This document shows positions 43,227 through 52,740 of a stretch of DNA of 64,000 bases, piece after piece. The notes beneath the pieces are model-generated. The model made no database searches. It saw only the letters and a program-made list of their open reading frames with translations, and had not been told where the DNA came from. Both the position numbers and the translations under genes were made by a program. Position 1 is the first letter of the stretch, and each line of letters opens with the position of its first letter. Source of the stretch: Microvirga tunisiensis (GTDB lineage: Bacteria; Pseudomonadota; Alphaproteobacteria; Rhizobiales; Beijerinckiaceae); NCBI RefSeq assembly GCF_009296175.1, contig NZ_VOSK01000013.1:1-64000 (forward strand), given 5' to 3'.

Positions 43227-43864
43227 TGCGGCTTGCCCCCCACGACGCGCCGGATTTCCTGACGCTGGCGGCCGAGCGGCTGCGGCCCGAACCTCCGCAT
43301 CCGGAGGAAGCTCTGGCCAATCCGAGGGGCGATCACAGCCTCGACAACGTGCCCCTGGCCCATCCCCTGACCCCGAAACCGGCCGCGGTCCTCGTTCCCG
43401 TCATCATGCGCGAGGAGCCGATGCTGCTTCTCACCGAGCGCTCCGCGCATCTGCGCCAGCATTCGGGGCAGATCGCCTTTCCGGGCGGGCGGGTCGATCC
43501 GGAGGATGCCACCATCCTGGCGGCGGCCTGCCGCGAGGCGATGGAGGAGATCGGCCTCGACAGCCGCTTCATCAGCCCGCTCGGTTACCTCGACGCCTAC
43601 TTGTCCACCACGAATTATCTCGTCATGCCGGTGGTGGCTCGGGTCTCGCCCTCCTACACCCTCGACCTCAATCTGGACGAGGTGGCCGATACATTCGAGG
43701 TGCCGCTCAGCTTCCTCATGGATCCCGCGCGCCACGAACTCCATTCGCGGGAATGGAAGGGCAGGCTTCGCCGCTACTATGCAATGCCCTACGAGGGACG
43801 CTACATCTGGGGCGTGACGGCGGGCATCATCCGCAATTTGTATGAGAGGCTCTACAGACCATGA
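43226..43864 (+). CDS. nudL: CoA pyrophosphatase-like NUDIX hydrolase (NudL)
   Basis: This 212-aa NUDIX protein has the CoA-type extended motif: LLTERSAHLRQHSGQIAFPG directly before GGRVDPEDATILAAACREAM, then EEIGL. The L-L-T-x-R-S-x-x-L-R-x-H-x-G-Q-I-A-F-P-G-G pattern (UPF0035) marks CoA and acyl-CoA pyrophosphatases. The gene sits between DUF1285 and DUF6111 genes with a 4-base overlap to the latter. Confidence 0.9.
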   Translation: MRLAPHDAPDFLTLAAERLRPEPPHPEEALANPRGDHSLDNVPLAHPLTPKPAAVLVPVIMREEPMLLLTERSAHLRQHSGQIAFPGGRVDPEDATILAAACREAMEEIGLDSRFISPLGYLDAYLSTTNYLVMPVVARVSPSYTLDLNLDEVADTFEVPLSFLMDPARHELHSREWKGRLRRYYAMPYEGRYIWGVTAGIIRNLYERLYRP

Positions 43865-44118
43865 CACGAGCGGTGATTCAGGGACTTGTGCTGTTCCTTC
43901 TGCCGTTCGTCCTCTTCGCAGTTTATCTCGTCAGCCGTCGCCGCAATCCGCTGACTTGGTCGCACTGGAGCGATCAATCGCTCTGGCTTGCGATTGCGGG
44001 CTTGGGTTTCGTCATCGTCTCGCTGGTTGCGACAGGCCTCTTCGCTGAGCGCCAGACGGGCAATTATGTGCCGACCCATGTGGAAAACGGACAGGTCGTC
44101 CCAGGACATTTCGAGTGA
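43861..44118 (+). CDS. DUF6111-family small membrane protein
   Basis: This 85-aa protein has two hydrophobic helices (about 4-25 and 40-62) joined by a short basic loop (SRRRNPLTWSHWSDQS) and a C-terminal YVPTHVENGQVVPGHF tail. The family is restricted to alphaproteobacteria and of unknown function. It overlaps its neighbours on both sides by 4 bases (ATGA and GTGATGA), so expression is tied to tRNA nucleotidyltransferase. Confidence 0.85.
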   Translation: MTRAVIQGLVLFLLPFVLFAVYLVSRRRNPLTWSHWSDQSLWLAIAGLGFVIVSLVATGLFAERQTGNYVPTHVENGQVVPGHFE

Positions 44119-45362
44119 TGGAAACCCTCGACCGTCAGGCCTTGGCAAGCCTTCTTGAGCACCCCGCGCTGCGCCGCCTCCTGGAGGTCTTCAATGACGA
44201 TGTCGAGGAGACGCGCATCGTGGGCGGAGCCGTTCGCAATGCCCTTCTCGGGCGGCCCGTGACCGAAGTGGATTGCACCACCACCATGCTGCCCGAGGCC
44301 ATCGTCGAACGCGCGAAGGCCGCCGGTTTCAAGGCGGTGCCGACCGGGATCGAGCACGGCACGATCACAGTCATCGTCGCCGGCGAGCCTTACGAGATCA
44401 CGACCCTGCGCGAGGATGTGGAAACGGATGGACGGCATGCGGTCGTGCATTTCGGACGCGATTTCGTGCTCGATGCCATGCGCCGCGATTTCACCATCAA
44501 TGCCCTCTCGCTCGGTCTCGACGGACGGCTTTACGACTACACCGACGGCGTGGCGGATCTGGCGGCCCGGCGTGTCCGCTTCATCGGAGACGCCCGCACC
44601 CGCATCCGCGAGGATTACCTGCGGATCATGCGCTTCTTCCGTTTCCACGCGGAATATGCGCAAACCGATCTCGACCCGGAGGGGCTCGCCGCATCGGGAG
44701 CCGAGCGACAGGGACTGGCGATCCTCTCGAAGGAGCGCATCCGGCATGAGCTTCTGAGGCTGCTCGTCGCCCGGCGGGCCGAGGACACGATCCGCATCCT
44801 GGCCGATCACGGCTTCCTCACATGGCTCCTCGGCGGTGCTGCCGAATTCGGGCGCCTCAGTCGGGTGGCGGCTTATGACACGGAGGATCCTGTCCCAGTC
44901 TGGCGCCTGGCGGCGCTCGCTGTCATGGTCGAGGAAGATGCGGAGCGGTTGCGGGAGCTTTTGCGGCTCTCCAACGACGAGCATAAGAAGCTCGTCGCCT
45001 ATGCCGATCTCTTAGGCCGTCTCAAGACCTGGGCCTTGCCCCTGGACGCAGCGGCCGTCCGCCGTCTGGCGGCTGATCATCAGGTCGAGACCCTCGCTGT
45101 CGTCCTGGCGGCCACGACCGGCGAACCCTTTCCCATCGTCCATGCCGATGCCCGTGAGGCTCTCGACCGCTTCCGCAGCGGCACTGAGCCGGTGCCGGTC
45201 TTCCCCTTGCGCGGGGCCGATCTCGTCGAGGGCGGCATCCCGAAAGGGCCGAAGATCGGTGAACTGCTCGCGCGGGCCCGCCAGGCCTGGCTGGCGGAGG
45301 GCTGCCGGACGGACGAGGTCTATGCGCAGGATTTGCTCAGACGGGTGCTGGAGCAGGCTTAG
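44115..45362 (+). CDS. cca: CCA tRNA nucleotidyltransferase / poly(A) polymerase family
   Basis: This 415-aa class II nucleotidyltransferase has the nucleotide-binding RIVGGAVRNALLGRPV, the metal-site motif TEVDCTTTMLPE (E-x-D where many relatives have D-x-D), GIEHGTITVIVAGEPYEITT and RRDFTINALSLGLDGRLYDY, and an RNA-binding head with IREDYLRIMRFFRFHAEYA. It repairs or adds the 3' CCA of tRNAs. Its GTG at 44115 overlaps the preceding stop; an ATG follows one codon later. Confidence 0.92.
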   Translation: MMETLDRQALASLLEHPALRRLLEVFNDDVEETRIVGGAVRNALLGRPVTEVDCTTTMLPEAIVERAKAAGFKAVPTGIEHGTITVIVAGEPYEITTLREDVETDGRHAVVHFGRDFVLDAMRRDFTINALSLGLDGRLYDYTDGVADLAARRVRFIGDARTRIREDYLRIMRFFRFHAEYAQTDLDPEGLAASGAERQGLAILSKERIRHELLRLLVARRAEDTIRILADHGFLTWLLGGAAEFGRLSRVAAYDTEDPVPVWRLAALAVMVEEDAERLRELLRLSNDEHKKLVAYADLLGRLKTWALPLDAAAVRRLAADHQVETLAVVLAATTGEPFPIVHADAREALDRFRSGTEPVPVFPLRGADLVEGGIPKGPKIGELLARARQAWLAEGCRTDEVYAQDLLRRVLEQA

Positions 45363-45399
45363 GGCTTTGGATCAATCCGCCGCCTCACTCCCTCCCAGG

Positions 45400-45488
45400 T
45401 CATGGCCGGGCTTGTCCCGGCCACCCCGATCCTGTGAGACGCTGCGCTTTTCTTGATCGGAATCACCGGCACAAGGCCGGTGATGACG
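45400..45488. repeat. REP-like palindromic repeat, copy 1
   Basis: It begins TCATGGCCGGGCTTGTCCCGGCC and ends ATCACCGGCACAAGGCCGGTGATGACG, two hairpin units facing each other over about 89 bases between the cca and hemF ends. The same two units recur at 46514, 50211 and 56555. Confidence 0.75.
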
Positions 45489-45548
45489 TTGAGACGTCAG
45501 AGACGATCTCGGGCTCCGCTGCGCGGCTCCGGGATGGGTGCCAAGCCC

Positions 45549-46466
45549 TTAAGGCCAGCGCACCGTCGGCGGCATGGAGGAGAGGATCGACGCGATGTTG
45601 CCGCCGGTCTTCAGGCCGAAGATCGTCCCCCGATCGTAGAGCAGGTTGAACTCCACGTAGCGTCCGCGCCGCACCTGCTGCTCGATGCGATCTTCTTCCG
45701 TCCAGGGCTTGGTGGCGTTGCGCCGGACGATCTCCGGATAGACCTTGAGGAAGGCCTCGCCCACATGGCGGGTGAAGGCGAAGTCCTCGTCCGGATTTCC
45801 GGTCCAATGGTAGTCGTAGAAGATGCCGCCGATGCCGCGCGCCTCGTGGCGGTGCTTGAGGAAGAAGTACTCGTCGCACCACTTCTTGTACTTCTCGTAG
45901 GAGCCTTCCGGCGCATGAGCCTGGCAGGCTTCCTCCATGACCTGGTGGAAAGCGATGGTGTCCGGATCACCTTGAGTCCGCCGGCGGTCGAGCACGGGCG
46001 TGAGGTCGGCGCCGCCACCGAACCAGGGCTTCGTGGTCACCACGAAGCGGGTGTTCATGTGCACCGTTGGAACATTCGGGTTCCATGGGTGCGCGATGAG
46101 CGAGATGCCGCCGGCCCAGAAGCGCGGATCCTGATCGGAGCCTGGGATCTGGCCGCGGAATTCCGGCGCGAATTCTCCATGCACCGTGGAGACATGCACG
46201 CCCACCTTCTCGAACACGCGGCCGCCCATCATGGACATGACACCCCCGCCGCCGGGAGCGCCGCCATGGTCCTTGCGCTCCCAGGGCGTGCGCTCGAACC
46301 GGCCGGGCTCGGAAGCCTCCGGGGGGAGGGGAGCCGTCACCTCGTCCTCCAGAGCCTCAAACGCGGCGCAGATCCGGTCGCGCAGCAACGCGAACCAGAT
46401 GGGAGCCTCTGTCTGCAGGCGCTCGACGGCATTCGTATCGGTCATGGCAGTCCTGTCTTTCATCAT
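45549..46466 (-). CDS. hemF: oxygen-dependent coproporphyrinogen III oxidase
   Basis: This 305-aa enzyme decarboxylates two propionates of coproporphyrinogen III to give protoporphyrinogen IX in heme synthesis. It has [78 protein letters not shown] and the typical C-terminal [20 protein letters not shown]. It is full length. Starts at 46466 or 46445 both have adequate Shine-Dalgarno sequences. Confidence 0.94.
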   Translation of the reverse strand: MMKDRTAMTDTNAVERLQTEAPIWFALLRDRICAAFEALEDEVTAPLPPEASEPGRFERTPWERKDHGGAPGGGGVMSMMGGRVFEKVGVHVSTVHGEFAPEFRGQIPGSDQDPRFWAGGISLIAHPWNPNVPTVHMNTRFVVTTKPWFGGGADLTPVLDRRRTQGDPDTIAFHQVMEEACQAHAPEGSYEKYKKWCDEYFFLKHRHEARGIGGIFYDYHWTGNPDEDFAFTRHVGEAFLKVYPEIVRRNATKPWTEEDRIEQQVRRGRYVEFNLLYDRGTIFGLKTGGNIASILSSMPPTVRWP

Positions 46467-46513
46467 GGGCAGCCCTCATCCCCGCTGGCGGGCCGAGGAT
46501 GACATTCTCTCCG

Positions 46514-46542
46514 TCTTGGCCGGGACAAGGCCGGTGATGACG
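46514..46542. repeat. REP-like repeat, partial copy 2
   Basis: CTTGGCCGGGACAAGGCCGG followed by TGATGACG: a single unit of the two-unit repeat, lying between hemF and trmL. Confidence 0.6.
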
Positions 46543-46591
46543 AAGGGAGAAAGTCCGGTAGACTTTCAGGGGTGTGGCTGCTGTGCTGTTC

Positions 46592-47071
46592 TCACGGGCT
46601 TGTTGGATCGGGTTTCGGAAACGCGTTCGTCTGCCGCAGGGCTTCACCGAGGATCATCGCGGCGGTCACGGCGACGTTCAGGGAGCGCATGCCGGGCTGC
46701 ATGGGAATGATGACCCTGGCATCCGCCACCCGGTGGACCTCCTCCGGCACGCCGGCGGATTCGCGGCCGACCAGGATGATGTCATCGGGCCGGTAGGCGA
46801 AATCGGCATACGGGATGGCGCCCTTGGTGGTGGTCAGGATCAGACGGCCCTGGGCCTCCTGCCGCCAAGCCTCGAAGGCGCGCCAGGATATGTGCCGCGT
46901 GATCGTGACATGGTTGAGATAATCCATGCCGGAGCGGCGCAGGTTCCGGTCGGACACGTCGAAGGCCGCAGGTTCGATGATCTCCACCGGCACGCCGAGG
47001 CAGGCGGAAAGGCGCAGCATGGTGCCGGTATTCTGCGGAATGTCCGGCTGATAGATGGCAAGACGGGGCAT
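46592..47071 (-). CDS. trmL: tRNA (cytidine/uridine-34-2'-O)-methyltransferase
   Basis: This 159-aa SPOUT methyltransferase begins MPRLAIYQPDIPQNTGTMLR and has ILVGRESAGVPEEVH and the SAM-binding knot IIPMQPGMRSLNVAVTAAMI. TrmL methylates the wobble ribose of tRNA-Leu isoacceptors. The open frame extends about 105 codons upstream without family character; the ATG at 47071 matches the family start. It is divergent from the cytochrome bc1 operon. Confidence 0.92.
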   Translation of the reverse strand: MPRLAIYQPDIPQNTGTMLRLSACLGVPVEIIEPAAFDVSDRNLRRSGMDYLNHVTITRHISWRAFEAWRQEAQGRLILTTTKGAIPYADFAYRPDDIILVGRESAGVPEEVHRVADARVIIPMQPGMRSLNVAVTAAMILGEALRQTNAFPKPDPTSP

Positions 47072-47349
47072 AGGCCCCTCATCGGGGCAACGGGGCCTGC
47101 CGTCAAGGGAGCGCTCGGGGGCAGATGAGCCGGCGGCATTTTGCGCCACAGGCTGGAACAACTCCAATCCGGCTATGGACAGGCGGGCTTGACCGTGCCA
47201 AAGAGCCACCGCGCGGCGACTCCCAGTCGCATTGCGCGTGCGTCGCCGCGCATGCTTGTTCCATTTTGGACCTCGTGTGCCAAATGCCTGGGTTCCCAAG
47301 GCATTGCCGATGCGCGGTTCTCGTTTTTTGATCAATGCTGGAGAGCCAA

Positions 47350-47898
47350 GTGGCCGAGACCACCACTCATGTCGCTGAGCCGACACGGCGCGATTTCCTC
47401 TACATCGCCACGGGCGCAGCTGCCGTTGTCGGCGGAGCCACCCTGGTATGGCCCTTCGTCCAGTCCCTGGCGCCCGACGCGGCGACGGTGGCGGCCGGCG
47501 CGCCCGTCGAGGTCGACCTGACCCCGATTGCCGAAGGGCAGATCGTCAAGGTTTTCTGGCGCGGCAAGCTGATCTTCATCCGCCACCGTACGGCCGAGGA
47601 GATCAAGGCGGCCGAGGATGTGACCGTCGCCTCTCTGCGCGACCCGCAGGCCGACTCGGCGCGCGTGAAGCCGGGCAAGGCTCAGTGGCTCATCGTTTAC
47701 GGCAACTGCACCCACCTGGGCTGCGTGCCGCTCGGCCAGCAGGGTGAGTATCATGGCTGGTTCTGCCCCTGCCACGGCTCGATCTTCGACACCTCTGGCC
47801 GCGTCCGCGGCGGTCCGGCGCCGATCAACCTGCCGATTCCGCCCTATACCTTCGCGTCCGACACGAAGATCGTGATCGGCCAAGAGGCCACGGCGTAA
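47350..47898 (+). CDS. petA: cytochrome bc1 Rieske iron-sulfur subunit
   Basis: This approximately 182-aa subunit has a twin-arginine-like N-terminus ([23 protein letters not shown], which also forms the membrane anchor) and the two cluster loops CTHLGC and CPCHGS. It carries the 2Fe-2S centre that takes the first electron from ubiquinol. I place the start at the GTG at 47350, because GGAG lies 6 bases before it; the ATG at 47335 has no Shine-Dalgarno, and the GGAG would lie inside the gene. First gene of petA-petB-petC. Confidence 0.93.
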   Translation: MAETTTHVAEPTRRDFLYIATGAAAVVGGATLVWPFVQSLAPDAATVAAGAPVEVDLTPIAEGQIVKVFWRGKLIFIRHRTAEEIKAAEDVTVASLRDPQADSARVKPGKAQWLIVYGNCTHLGCVPLGQQGEYHGWFCPCHGSIFDTSGRVRGGPAPINLPIPPYTFASDTKIVIGQEATA

Positions 47899-47924
47899 CC
47901 CTCCGCGACGATCAGGCGATATCC

Positions 47925-49205
47925 ATGAGCGACCATCCCACAACTTACGTTCCCAAGAGCGCCTTCGGTAAGTGGTTCGAGAGCCGTTTGCCCATCGCAG
48001 GCCTCGTCCACTCGTCCTTCATTGCGTTCCCGGTTCCGCGGAACCTGACCTATTTCTGGACCTTCGGCGCCATCCTGGCGTTCATGCTCGTCGCGCAGAT
48101 CGTGACCGGCGTGTTCCTGGCGATGTACTACACGCCGAATGCCGGCATGGCGTTCCAGTCCGTCGAGCACATCATGCGCGACGTGAACTATGGCTGGCTG
48201 ATCCGCTATCTGCACGCCAATGGGGCGTCGATGTTCTTCGTCGCCGTCTACGTCCACATCTTCCGGAACTTCTACTATGGCTCCTACAAGGCGCCCCGTG
48301 AGGTTCTCTACATCCTCGGCGTGATCATCTTCCTGCTGATGATGGCTACCGCCTTCATGGGCTACGTGCTTCCCTGGGGCCAGATGAGCTTCTGGGGCGC
48401 CACGGTGATCACGAACCTCTTCTCGGCGATCCCGCTCGTCGGCGAGACCATCGTGAGCTACCTCTGGGGCGGCTACTCGGTGGGCAACCCGACCCTGAAC
48501 CGCTTCTTCTCCCTGCACTACCTGCTGCCCTTCATGATCGCGGGCGTCGTGATCCTGCACATCTGGGCGCTGCACGTGCCGGGCCAGAACAACCCGACCG
48601 GCATTCCGATCAAGTCGGGCAAGGACGCGGTTCCGTTCACCCCCTATGCCACGATCAAGGACATCTTCGCTGTTGTGGTGTTCATGATCTTCTTCGCCTA
48701 CTGGGTGTTCTACATGCCGAACTATCTCGGCCATGCGGACAACTACATCCCGGCGAACCCGGCCGTGACGCCTTCGCACATCGTTCCCGAATGGTACTTC
48801 CTGCCGTTCTACGCGATCCTGCGCGCCATCCCCGACAAACTCGGCGGCGTCATCGCCATGGGCTCGGCCATCGTGATCTGGGTGTTCATGCCCTGGCTCG
48901 ACACTTCCAAGGTTCGTTCCACGGCCTATCGTCCGCTCTACAAGCAGTTCTTCTGGATCTTCGTGGTCGTGTGCTTCGTGCTCGGCTGGCTGGGTTCCCG
49001 CCCGGCCGAGGGCTGGTACGTGATCGCCTCCCAGATCTGCACGGCCTACTACTTCGCCCACTTCCTGATCATTCTGCCGGTGCTCGGCTTCGTCGAGCGT
49101 CCGCTGCCGCTGCCGAATTCGATCCTCGAATCCGTCATGGGCGTGCAGAAGGGCGGGGCTGGCATTCCGGCCGGCGCCAATGCCGAGCCGCATTCCAAGG
49201 GCTGA
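47925..49205 (+). CDS. petB: cytochrome b subunit of bc1 complex
   Basis: This 426-aa integral membrane protein has about eight helices. It has heme-ligand His pairs in helices B and D ([40 protein letters not shown]), the [19 protein letters not shown] quinol loop and the [13 protein letters not shown] (PEWY) motif of the Qo site. It is a stand-alone cytochrome b, not fused to cytochrome c1 as in some Bradyrhizobiaceae. Confidence 0.96.
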   Translation: MSDHPTTYVPKSAFGKWFESRLPIAGLVHSSFIAFPVPRNLTYFWTFGAILAFMLVAQIVTGVFLAMYYTPNAGMAFQSVEHIMRDVNYGWLIRYLHANGASMFFVAVYVHIFRNFYYGSYKAPREVLYILGVIIFLLMMATAFMGYVLPWGQMSFWGATVITNLFSAIPLVGETIVSYLWGGYSVGNPTLNRFFSLHYLLPFMIAGVVILHIWALHVPGQNNPTGIPIKSGKDAVPFTPYATIKDIFAVVVFMIFFAYWVFYMPNYLGHADNYIPANPAVTPSHIVPEWYFLPFYAILRAIPDKLGGVIAMGSAIVIWVFMPWLDTSKVRSTAYRPLYKQFFWIFVVVCFVLGWLGSRPAEGWYVIASQICTAYYFAHFLIILPVLGFVERPLPLPNSILESVMGVQKGGAGIPAGANAEPHSKG

Positions 49206-49230
49206 TGCGAGCGTCGAGGAAACATAAACA

Positions 49231-50115
49231 ATGATGAAGCGTACTCTTCTCATCGCAGCCGCCGTTCTCGGCTTCGCCGCCCCGGCCTTCGCTGCCGGCG
49301 AGACCCCGGTCCCGCCGCAGCTCAAGTGGAGCTTCCAGGGTCCGTTCGGCACTTTCGATCGGGCTCAGCTCCAACGTGGCTTCAAGATCTACCGGGAGGT
49401 CTGCTCCTCCTGCCACGGCCTGAGCTATGTGACCTTCCGCAACCTGCACCAGCCCGGCGGCCCGGAATTCTCCGAGGCCCAGGTCCGCGCTCTGGCGGCG
49501 GAATACAAGATCCAGGACGGCCCGAACGAAGCCGGCGACATGTTCGAGCGTCCCGGTCGTGCGGCCGACCATTTCCCGTCTCCGTTCCCGAACGAGAACG
49601 CCGCCGCCTCGGCGAACGGCGGCAAGGCTCCGCCGGACCTGTCCCTGATGGCCAAGGCCCGCACCTACGAGCGCGGCTTCCCCTGGTTCATCACCGACGT
49701 GTTCCGCCAGTACTCGGAGAACGGCGCGGACTACGTGGCGGCGCTGCTCAACGGCTACGAGGAAGCCCCGGCGGGTTTCACGGTGCCGACCGGCGGTCAC
49801 TACAACCACTACTATCCGGGCCACGTGATCGCGATGCCGAAGCCGCTCAGCGACGGCCAGGTCGAGTATCCGAAGAACGAGGCCGGCCAGCCTCAGGTGC
49901 CTGAGACCGTGGAGCAGTATGCCCGCGACGTGACGGCCTTCCTCACCTGGACGGCGGAACCGCACCTCGAGGCTCGCAAGCGCCTCGGCTTCCAGGTCAT
50001 CCTGTTCCTGATCGTCCTGTCCGGCCTGCTCTACTTCACCAAGAAGAAGGTCTGGGCGCGGGTGGGCGGCGAGGTCGAAGGCCACGCCACGCCCCCGATG
50101 ACGCACAACCCATAA
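49231..50115 (+). CDS. petC: cytochrome c1 subunit of bc1 complex
   Basis: This 294-aa precursor has a signal peptide (about 1-20, PAFA-AG), heme c motif CSSCH (about 56-60), the axial Met in HVIAMPKPLSDG, and a C-terminal membrane anchor (LGFQVILFLIVLSGLLYFT) followed by basic residues. It passes electrons from the Rieske protein to soluble or membrane cytochrome c. A strong terminator closes the operon. Confidence 0.95.
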   Translation: MMKRTLLIAAAVLGFAAPAFAAGETPVPPQLKWSFQGPFGTFDRAQLQRGFKIYREVCSSCHGLSYVTFRNLHQPGGPEFSEAQVRALAAEYKIQDGPNEAGDMFERPGRAADHFPSPFPNENAAASANGGKAPPDLSLMAKARTYERGFPWFITDVFRQYSENGADYVAALLNGYEEAPAGFTVPTGGHYNHYYPGHVIAMPKPLSDGQVEYPKNEAGQPQVPETVEQYARDVTAFLTWTAEPHLEARKRLGFQVILFLIVLSGLLYFTKKKVWARVGGEVEGHATPPMTHNP

Positions 50116-50121
50116 GGATCG

Positions 50122-50146
50122 AGGCCCCGGTTTCCGGGGCCTTTTT
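50122..50146 (+). terminator. intrinsic terminator of the bc1 operon
   Basis: AGGCCCCGG, loop TTT, CCGGGGCCT, then TTTTC. It lies 7 bases after the petC stop. Confidence 0.92.
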
Positions 50147-50210
50147 CTTTTCTGGTGCTTCGTGCTGATCCGAAGCGCCGCGACAGCGAAGAGTGGTTGA
50201 GCCTTTAGAT

Positions 50211-50299
50211 GTCATGGCCGGGCTTGTCCCGGCCATCCCGATGTGAGGAGCGACCAGCCTCATTCGATCGAGATCACCGGCACAAGGCCGGAGATGACG
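50211..50299. repeat. REP-like palindromic repeat, copy 3
   Basis: GTCATGGCCGGGCTTGTCCC at the left and ATCACCGGCACAAGGCCGGA at the right, with the same arrangement and almost the same total length as copy 1 at 45400. Confidence 0.75.
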
Positions 50300-50386
50300 G
50301 AAGAGGTGGATTGCATCCAACCTCCATCAGAGAAATCATCCGGCGCCCTAGTGACACGGTGTCGAGCCGGCTTTATCCCGGTATCC

Positions 50387-51001
50387 ATGTTGCAGACGAT
50401 CGCCGACGATATCTGGGGCCTGCCCTGTCTCGCCTATCACGTCCAACCCAGCCTGGAGCCTGAGACTCGGGCCGCCTTCGAGGCGGCGCAGCGGGCCTTC
50501 GTCGAACTCTGGCCGGAACCGCTGCATGTGGGACCCAAGCATGGGCTGCATGTCACCATCTATCCGCTGGTGACGGTGAAGGGAGCCTTCGACAAGGACG
50601 CCTACTGGCAGAGGATCGCCCGGCGAAGCCAGGGCCTCCTGGAGGAGCTCTGCACCGGCCATCGAACCCTGGAACTGCGCTTCTCCCGGCTCAAGGTCAC
50701 CGATACGGCCATCATCGCGACTGCGACCGAGGAAACCGGCCTGATCGAAGCCATCCGGGAGAGGATCGTCCGCGACATCCCCCTGCCGCCGGGCGCGAGC
50801 CCGATCAACTACGATCTGATCCACACGACCCTGGCGCGCTACCGGACGAAAGCCTCCATTCCGGACGACGTCATCGAGCGCATCGAGAGCTTGCCTGTTG
50901 CCATCACGGCGCCCGTCAAGCAGATCAGGCTCGTTCGCGAGACGCTCTTTCCCTGCCTCGTGACGGACGAGATCGCGGCAATCCCCTTGATCGGAAGGTG
51001 A
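50387..51001 (+). CDS. 2H phosphoesterase-like (LigT/2'-5' RNA ligase superfamily) protein
   Basis: The 204-aa protein has two H-x-T motifs of the 2H superfamily: GLHVTIYPLV (about 59) and LIHTTLARYR (about 145), each in a hydrophobic strand context. This superfamily includes RNA ligase/cyclic phosphodiesterases acting on 2',3'- or 1',2'-cyclic phosphates. The ATG at 50387 is used, since the frame upstream only reads the REP repeat. The gene stands between the bc1 operon and mtnP. Its subfamily is not one I can name. Confidence 0.7.
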   Translation: MLQTIADDIWGLPCLAYHVQPSLEPETRAAFEAAQRAFVELWPEPLHVGPKHGLHVTIYPLVTVKGAFDKDAYWQRIARRSQGLLEELCTGHRTLELRFSRLKVTDTAIIATATEETGLIEAIRERIVRDIPLPPGASPINYDLIHTTLARYRTKASIPDDVIERIESLPVAITAPVKQIRLVRETLFPCLVTDEIAAIPLIGR

Positions 51002-51067
51002 TGCTTGGGACGCCGTTCTTCCTCGGCTATGACTGAGCCATAACAGCCCTAGGCAGGCGAGGATCAG

Positions 51068-51952
51068 ATGGCGAAGGCGGTTCTAGGCATTATCGGCGGA
51101 TCGGGGGTCTACGATCTGCCGGGGCTCGAGGATATGCGCGAGGAGCGCATCGGTTCTCCCTGGGGCGAGCCCTCGGATGTGCTGCGCATCGGGCGCATCG
51201 GCGAGACCGAGATCGCCTTCCTGCCCCGCCATGGGCGCGGCCATCGCCTGTCGCCATCCGACATCAACTACCGCGCCAATATCGACGTGATGAAGCGCGC
51301 CGGCGTCACCGACCTGATTTCGGTCTCGGCCTGCGGTTCGTTCAAGGACGAGTATTATCCCGGCTTCTTCGTGCTGGTGGACCAATACGTGGACCGCACG
51401 CACAGGCGCGAAAGCTCGTACTTCGGTCGGGGCTGCGTCGCCCATGTGCCCATGGCGCATCCGGTCGGCCCTCTGCTGCGCCAGCGCATCGCCGATGCGG
51501 CGGTGGCGGAAGCGATTCCGTTCACTCTCGGCGGCGCGCTGGTGTGCATCGAGGGCCCGCAATTCTCGACTTACGCCGAGTCGATGACCTACAAGAAGCT
51601 CGGCTACGACGTGATCGGCATGACGGCGATGCCGGAGGCCAAGCTCGCCCGCGAGGCCGAGATCACCTATGCCACCATCGCCATGGTGACCGACTACGAT
51701 TGCTGGCATCCGGAGCACGACAACGTGGACGTGGCCTCCGTCGTCGCCGTCGCGCACCAGAACGCCACGAAGGTGGCCCGCCTGATTGCCCGCGTGGCCA
51801 AGGACTTTCCGGCCGAGCACGAGCCATGCCCCGCAGGCTCCGACCGGGCGCTCGACGGCGCCATCATGACGGCTCCGTCCGCCCGCGATCCGGAGCTTTT
51901 GAAAAAGTTGGATGCGGTGGCCGGGCGAGTGCTAAACCCCTCGCAAGCGTGA
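51068..51952 (+). CDS. mtnP: S-methyl-5'-thioadenosine phosphorylase
   Basis: This 294-aa enzyme of the PNP/UDP phosphorylase family has LGIIGGSGVYDLPGL, the phosphate-binding FLPRHGRGHRLSPSDINYRA, GALVCIEGPQFSTYAES and the purine/ribose site VIGMTAMPEAKLAREAE. It splits methylthioadenosine to adenine and methylthioribose-1-phosphate. The adenine is the substrate of the next gene, apt, 69 bases downstream. Confidence 0.94.
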   Translation: MAKAVLGIIGGSGVYDLPGLEDMREERIGSPWGEPSDVLRIGRIGETEIAFLPRHGRGHRLSPSDINYRANIDVMKRAGVTDLISVSACGSFKDEYYPGFFVLVDQYVDRTHRRESSYFGRGCVAHVPMAHPVGPLLRQRIADAAVAEAIPFTLGGALVCIEGPQFSTYAESMTYKKLGYDVIGMTAMPEAKLAREAEITYATIAMVTDYDCWHPEHDNVDVASVVAVAHQNATKVARLIARVAKDFPAEHEPCPAGSDRALDGAIMTAPSARDPELLKKLDAVAGRVLNPSQA

Positions 51953-52021
51953 TCGCTCGCCTCTTGCGCTTACAGTGCTTTCAGTTCCATCTCAATTCGA
52001 CACCCAGGCAGGCTTGACCCC

Positions 52022-52567
52022 ATGGACCAGCGTCTCCTCACCGACCTGAAATCCGCGATCCGCTCGATTCCGGATTATCCAAAGCCCGGCGTCATCTTCC
52101 GGGACATCACGACCCTGCTGGGCGACGCGCGGGCCTTCCGGCGCTCGGTGGACGAACTCGTTCATCCCTTCGCGGGAGGGCGTGTCGACAAGGTGGCGGG
52201 CATCGAGGCGCGCGGCTTCATCCTGGGCGGCGCCATCGCGCATCAGCTCTCGTCGGGCTTCGTGCCCATCCGCAAGAAGGGCAAGCTGCCCCATGAGACG
52301 GTGCGGATCGCCTATTCGCTCGAATACGGCGTCGACGAGATGGAGATCCACACCGATGCCATCGGCCAGGACGAGCGGGTGATCCTCGTGGACGACCTCA
52401 TCGCCACCGGCGGGACGGCGGTCGCGGCCAGCCAGCTCCTGCGCCAGATGGGCGCCAACATCATCGCCGCCTGCTTCATCATCGACCTGCCCGATCTCGG
52501 CGGCGCCGCGAAGCTGCGCGACCTCGGTGTCGAGGTACGCAGCCTCGTCAGCTTCGAGGGGCATTGA
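52022..52567 (+). CDS. apt: adenine phosphoribosyltransferase
   Basis: This 181-aa enzyme has [18 protein letters not shown] near the N-terminus, [17 protein letters not shown], and the PRPP-binding [19 protein letters not shown]. It converts adenine and PRPP to AMP. Together with mtnP it recovers adenine from polyamine and autoinducer by-products. Confidence 0.95.
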   Translation: MDQRLLTDLKSAIRSIPDYPKPGVIFRDITTLLGDARAFRRSVDELVHPFAGGRVDKVAGIEARGFILGGAIAHQLSSGFVPIRKKGKLPHETVRIAYSLEYGVDEMEIHTDAIGQDERVILVDDLIATGGTAVAASQLLRQMGANIIAACFIIDLPDLGGAAKLRDLGVEVRSLVSFEGH

Positions 52568-52572
52568 TCTCT

Positions 52573-52620
52573 ATGGCGTCATCCCGGGGCGGCGCAGCCG
52601 AGCCCGGAATCCATAGCCGC
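52573..52620. repeat. short dispersed-type repeat after apt
   Basis: TGGCGTCATCCCGGGGCGGC, GCAGCCGAGCCC and GGAATCCATAGCC: an imperfect inverted repeat of a kind often scattered in alphaproteobacterial genomes. No second copy is in this window. The 120 bases beyond hold no gene. Confidence 0.4.
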
Positions 52621-52740
52621 TGACAATGCAGGATCGAGCGGAGGCGCTGCCGTCGCGCTTTCATCTCGCGCGTCGTCTCCGTGAATTCCTGCCGTCAGGG
52701 GGACGACAGCGGAGGCCGGTGGCAAGCCGTCAGCGACCTC

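Noticed and set aside
47844-49352. 502-codon open frame on the minus strand
   Set aside because: It lies antisense across cytochrome b; its His/Glu/Asp-rich translation is the mirror of that gene.
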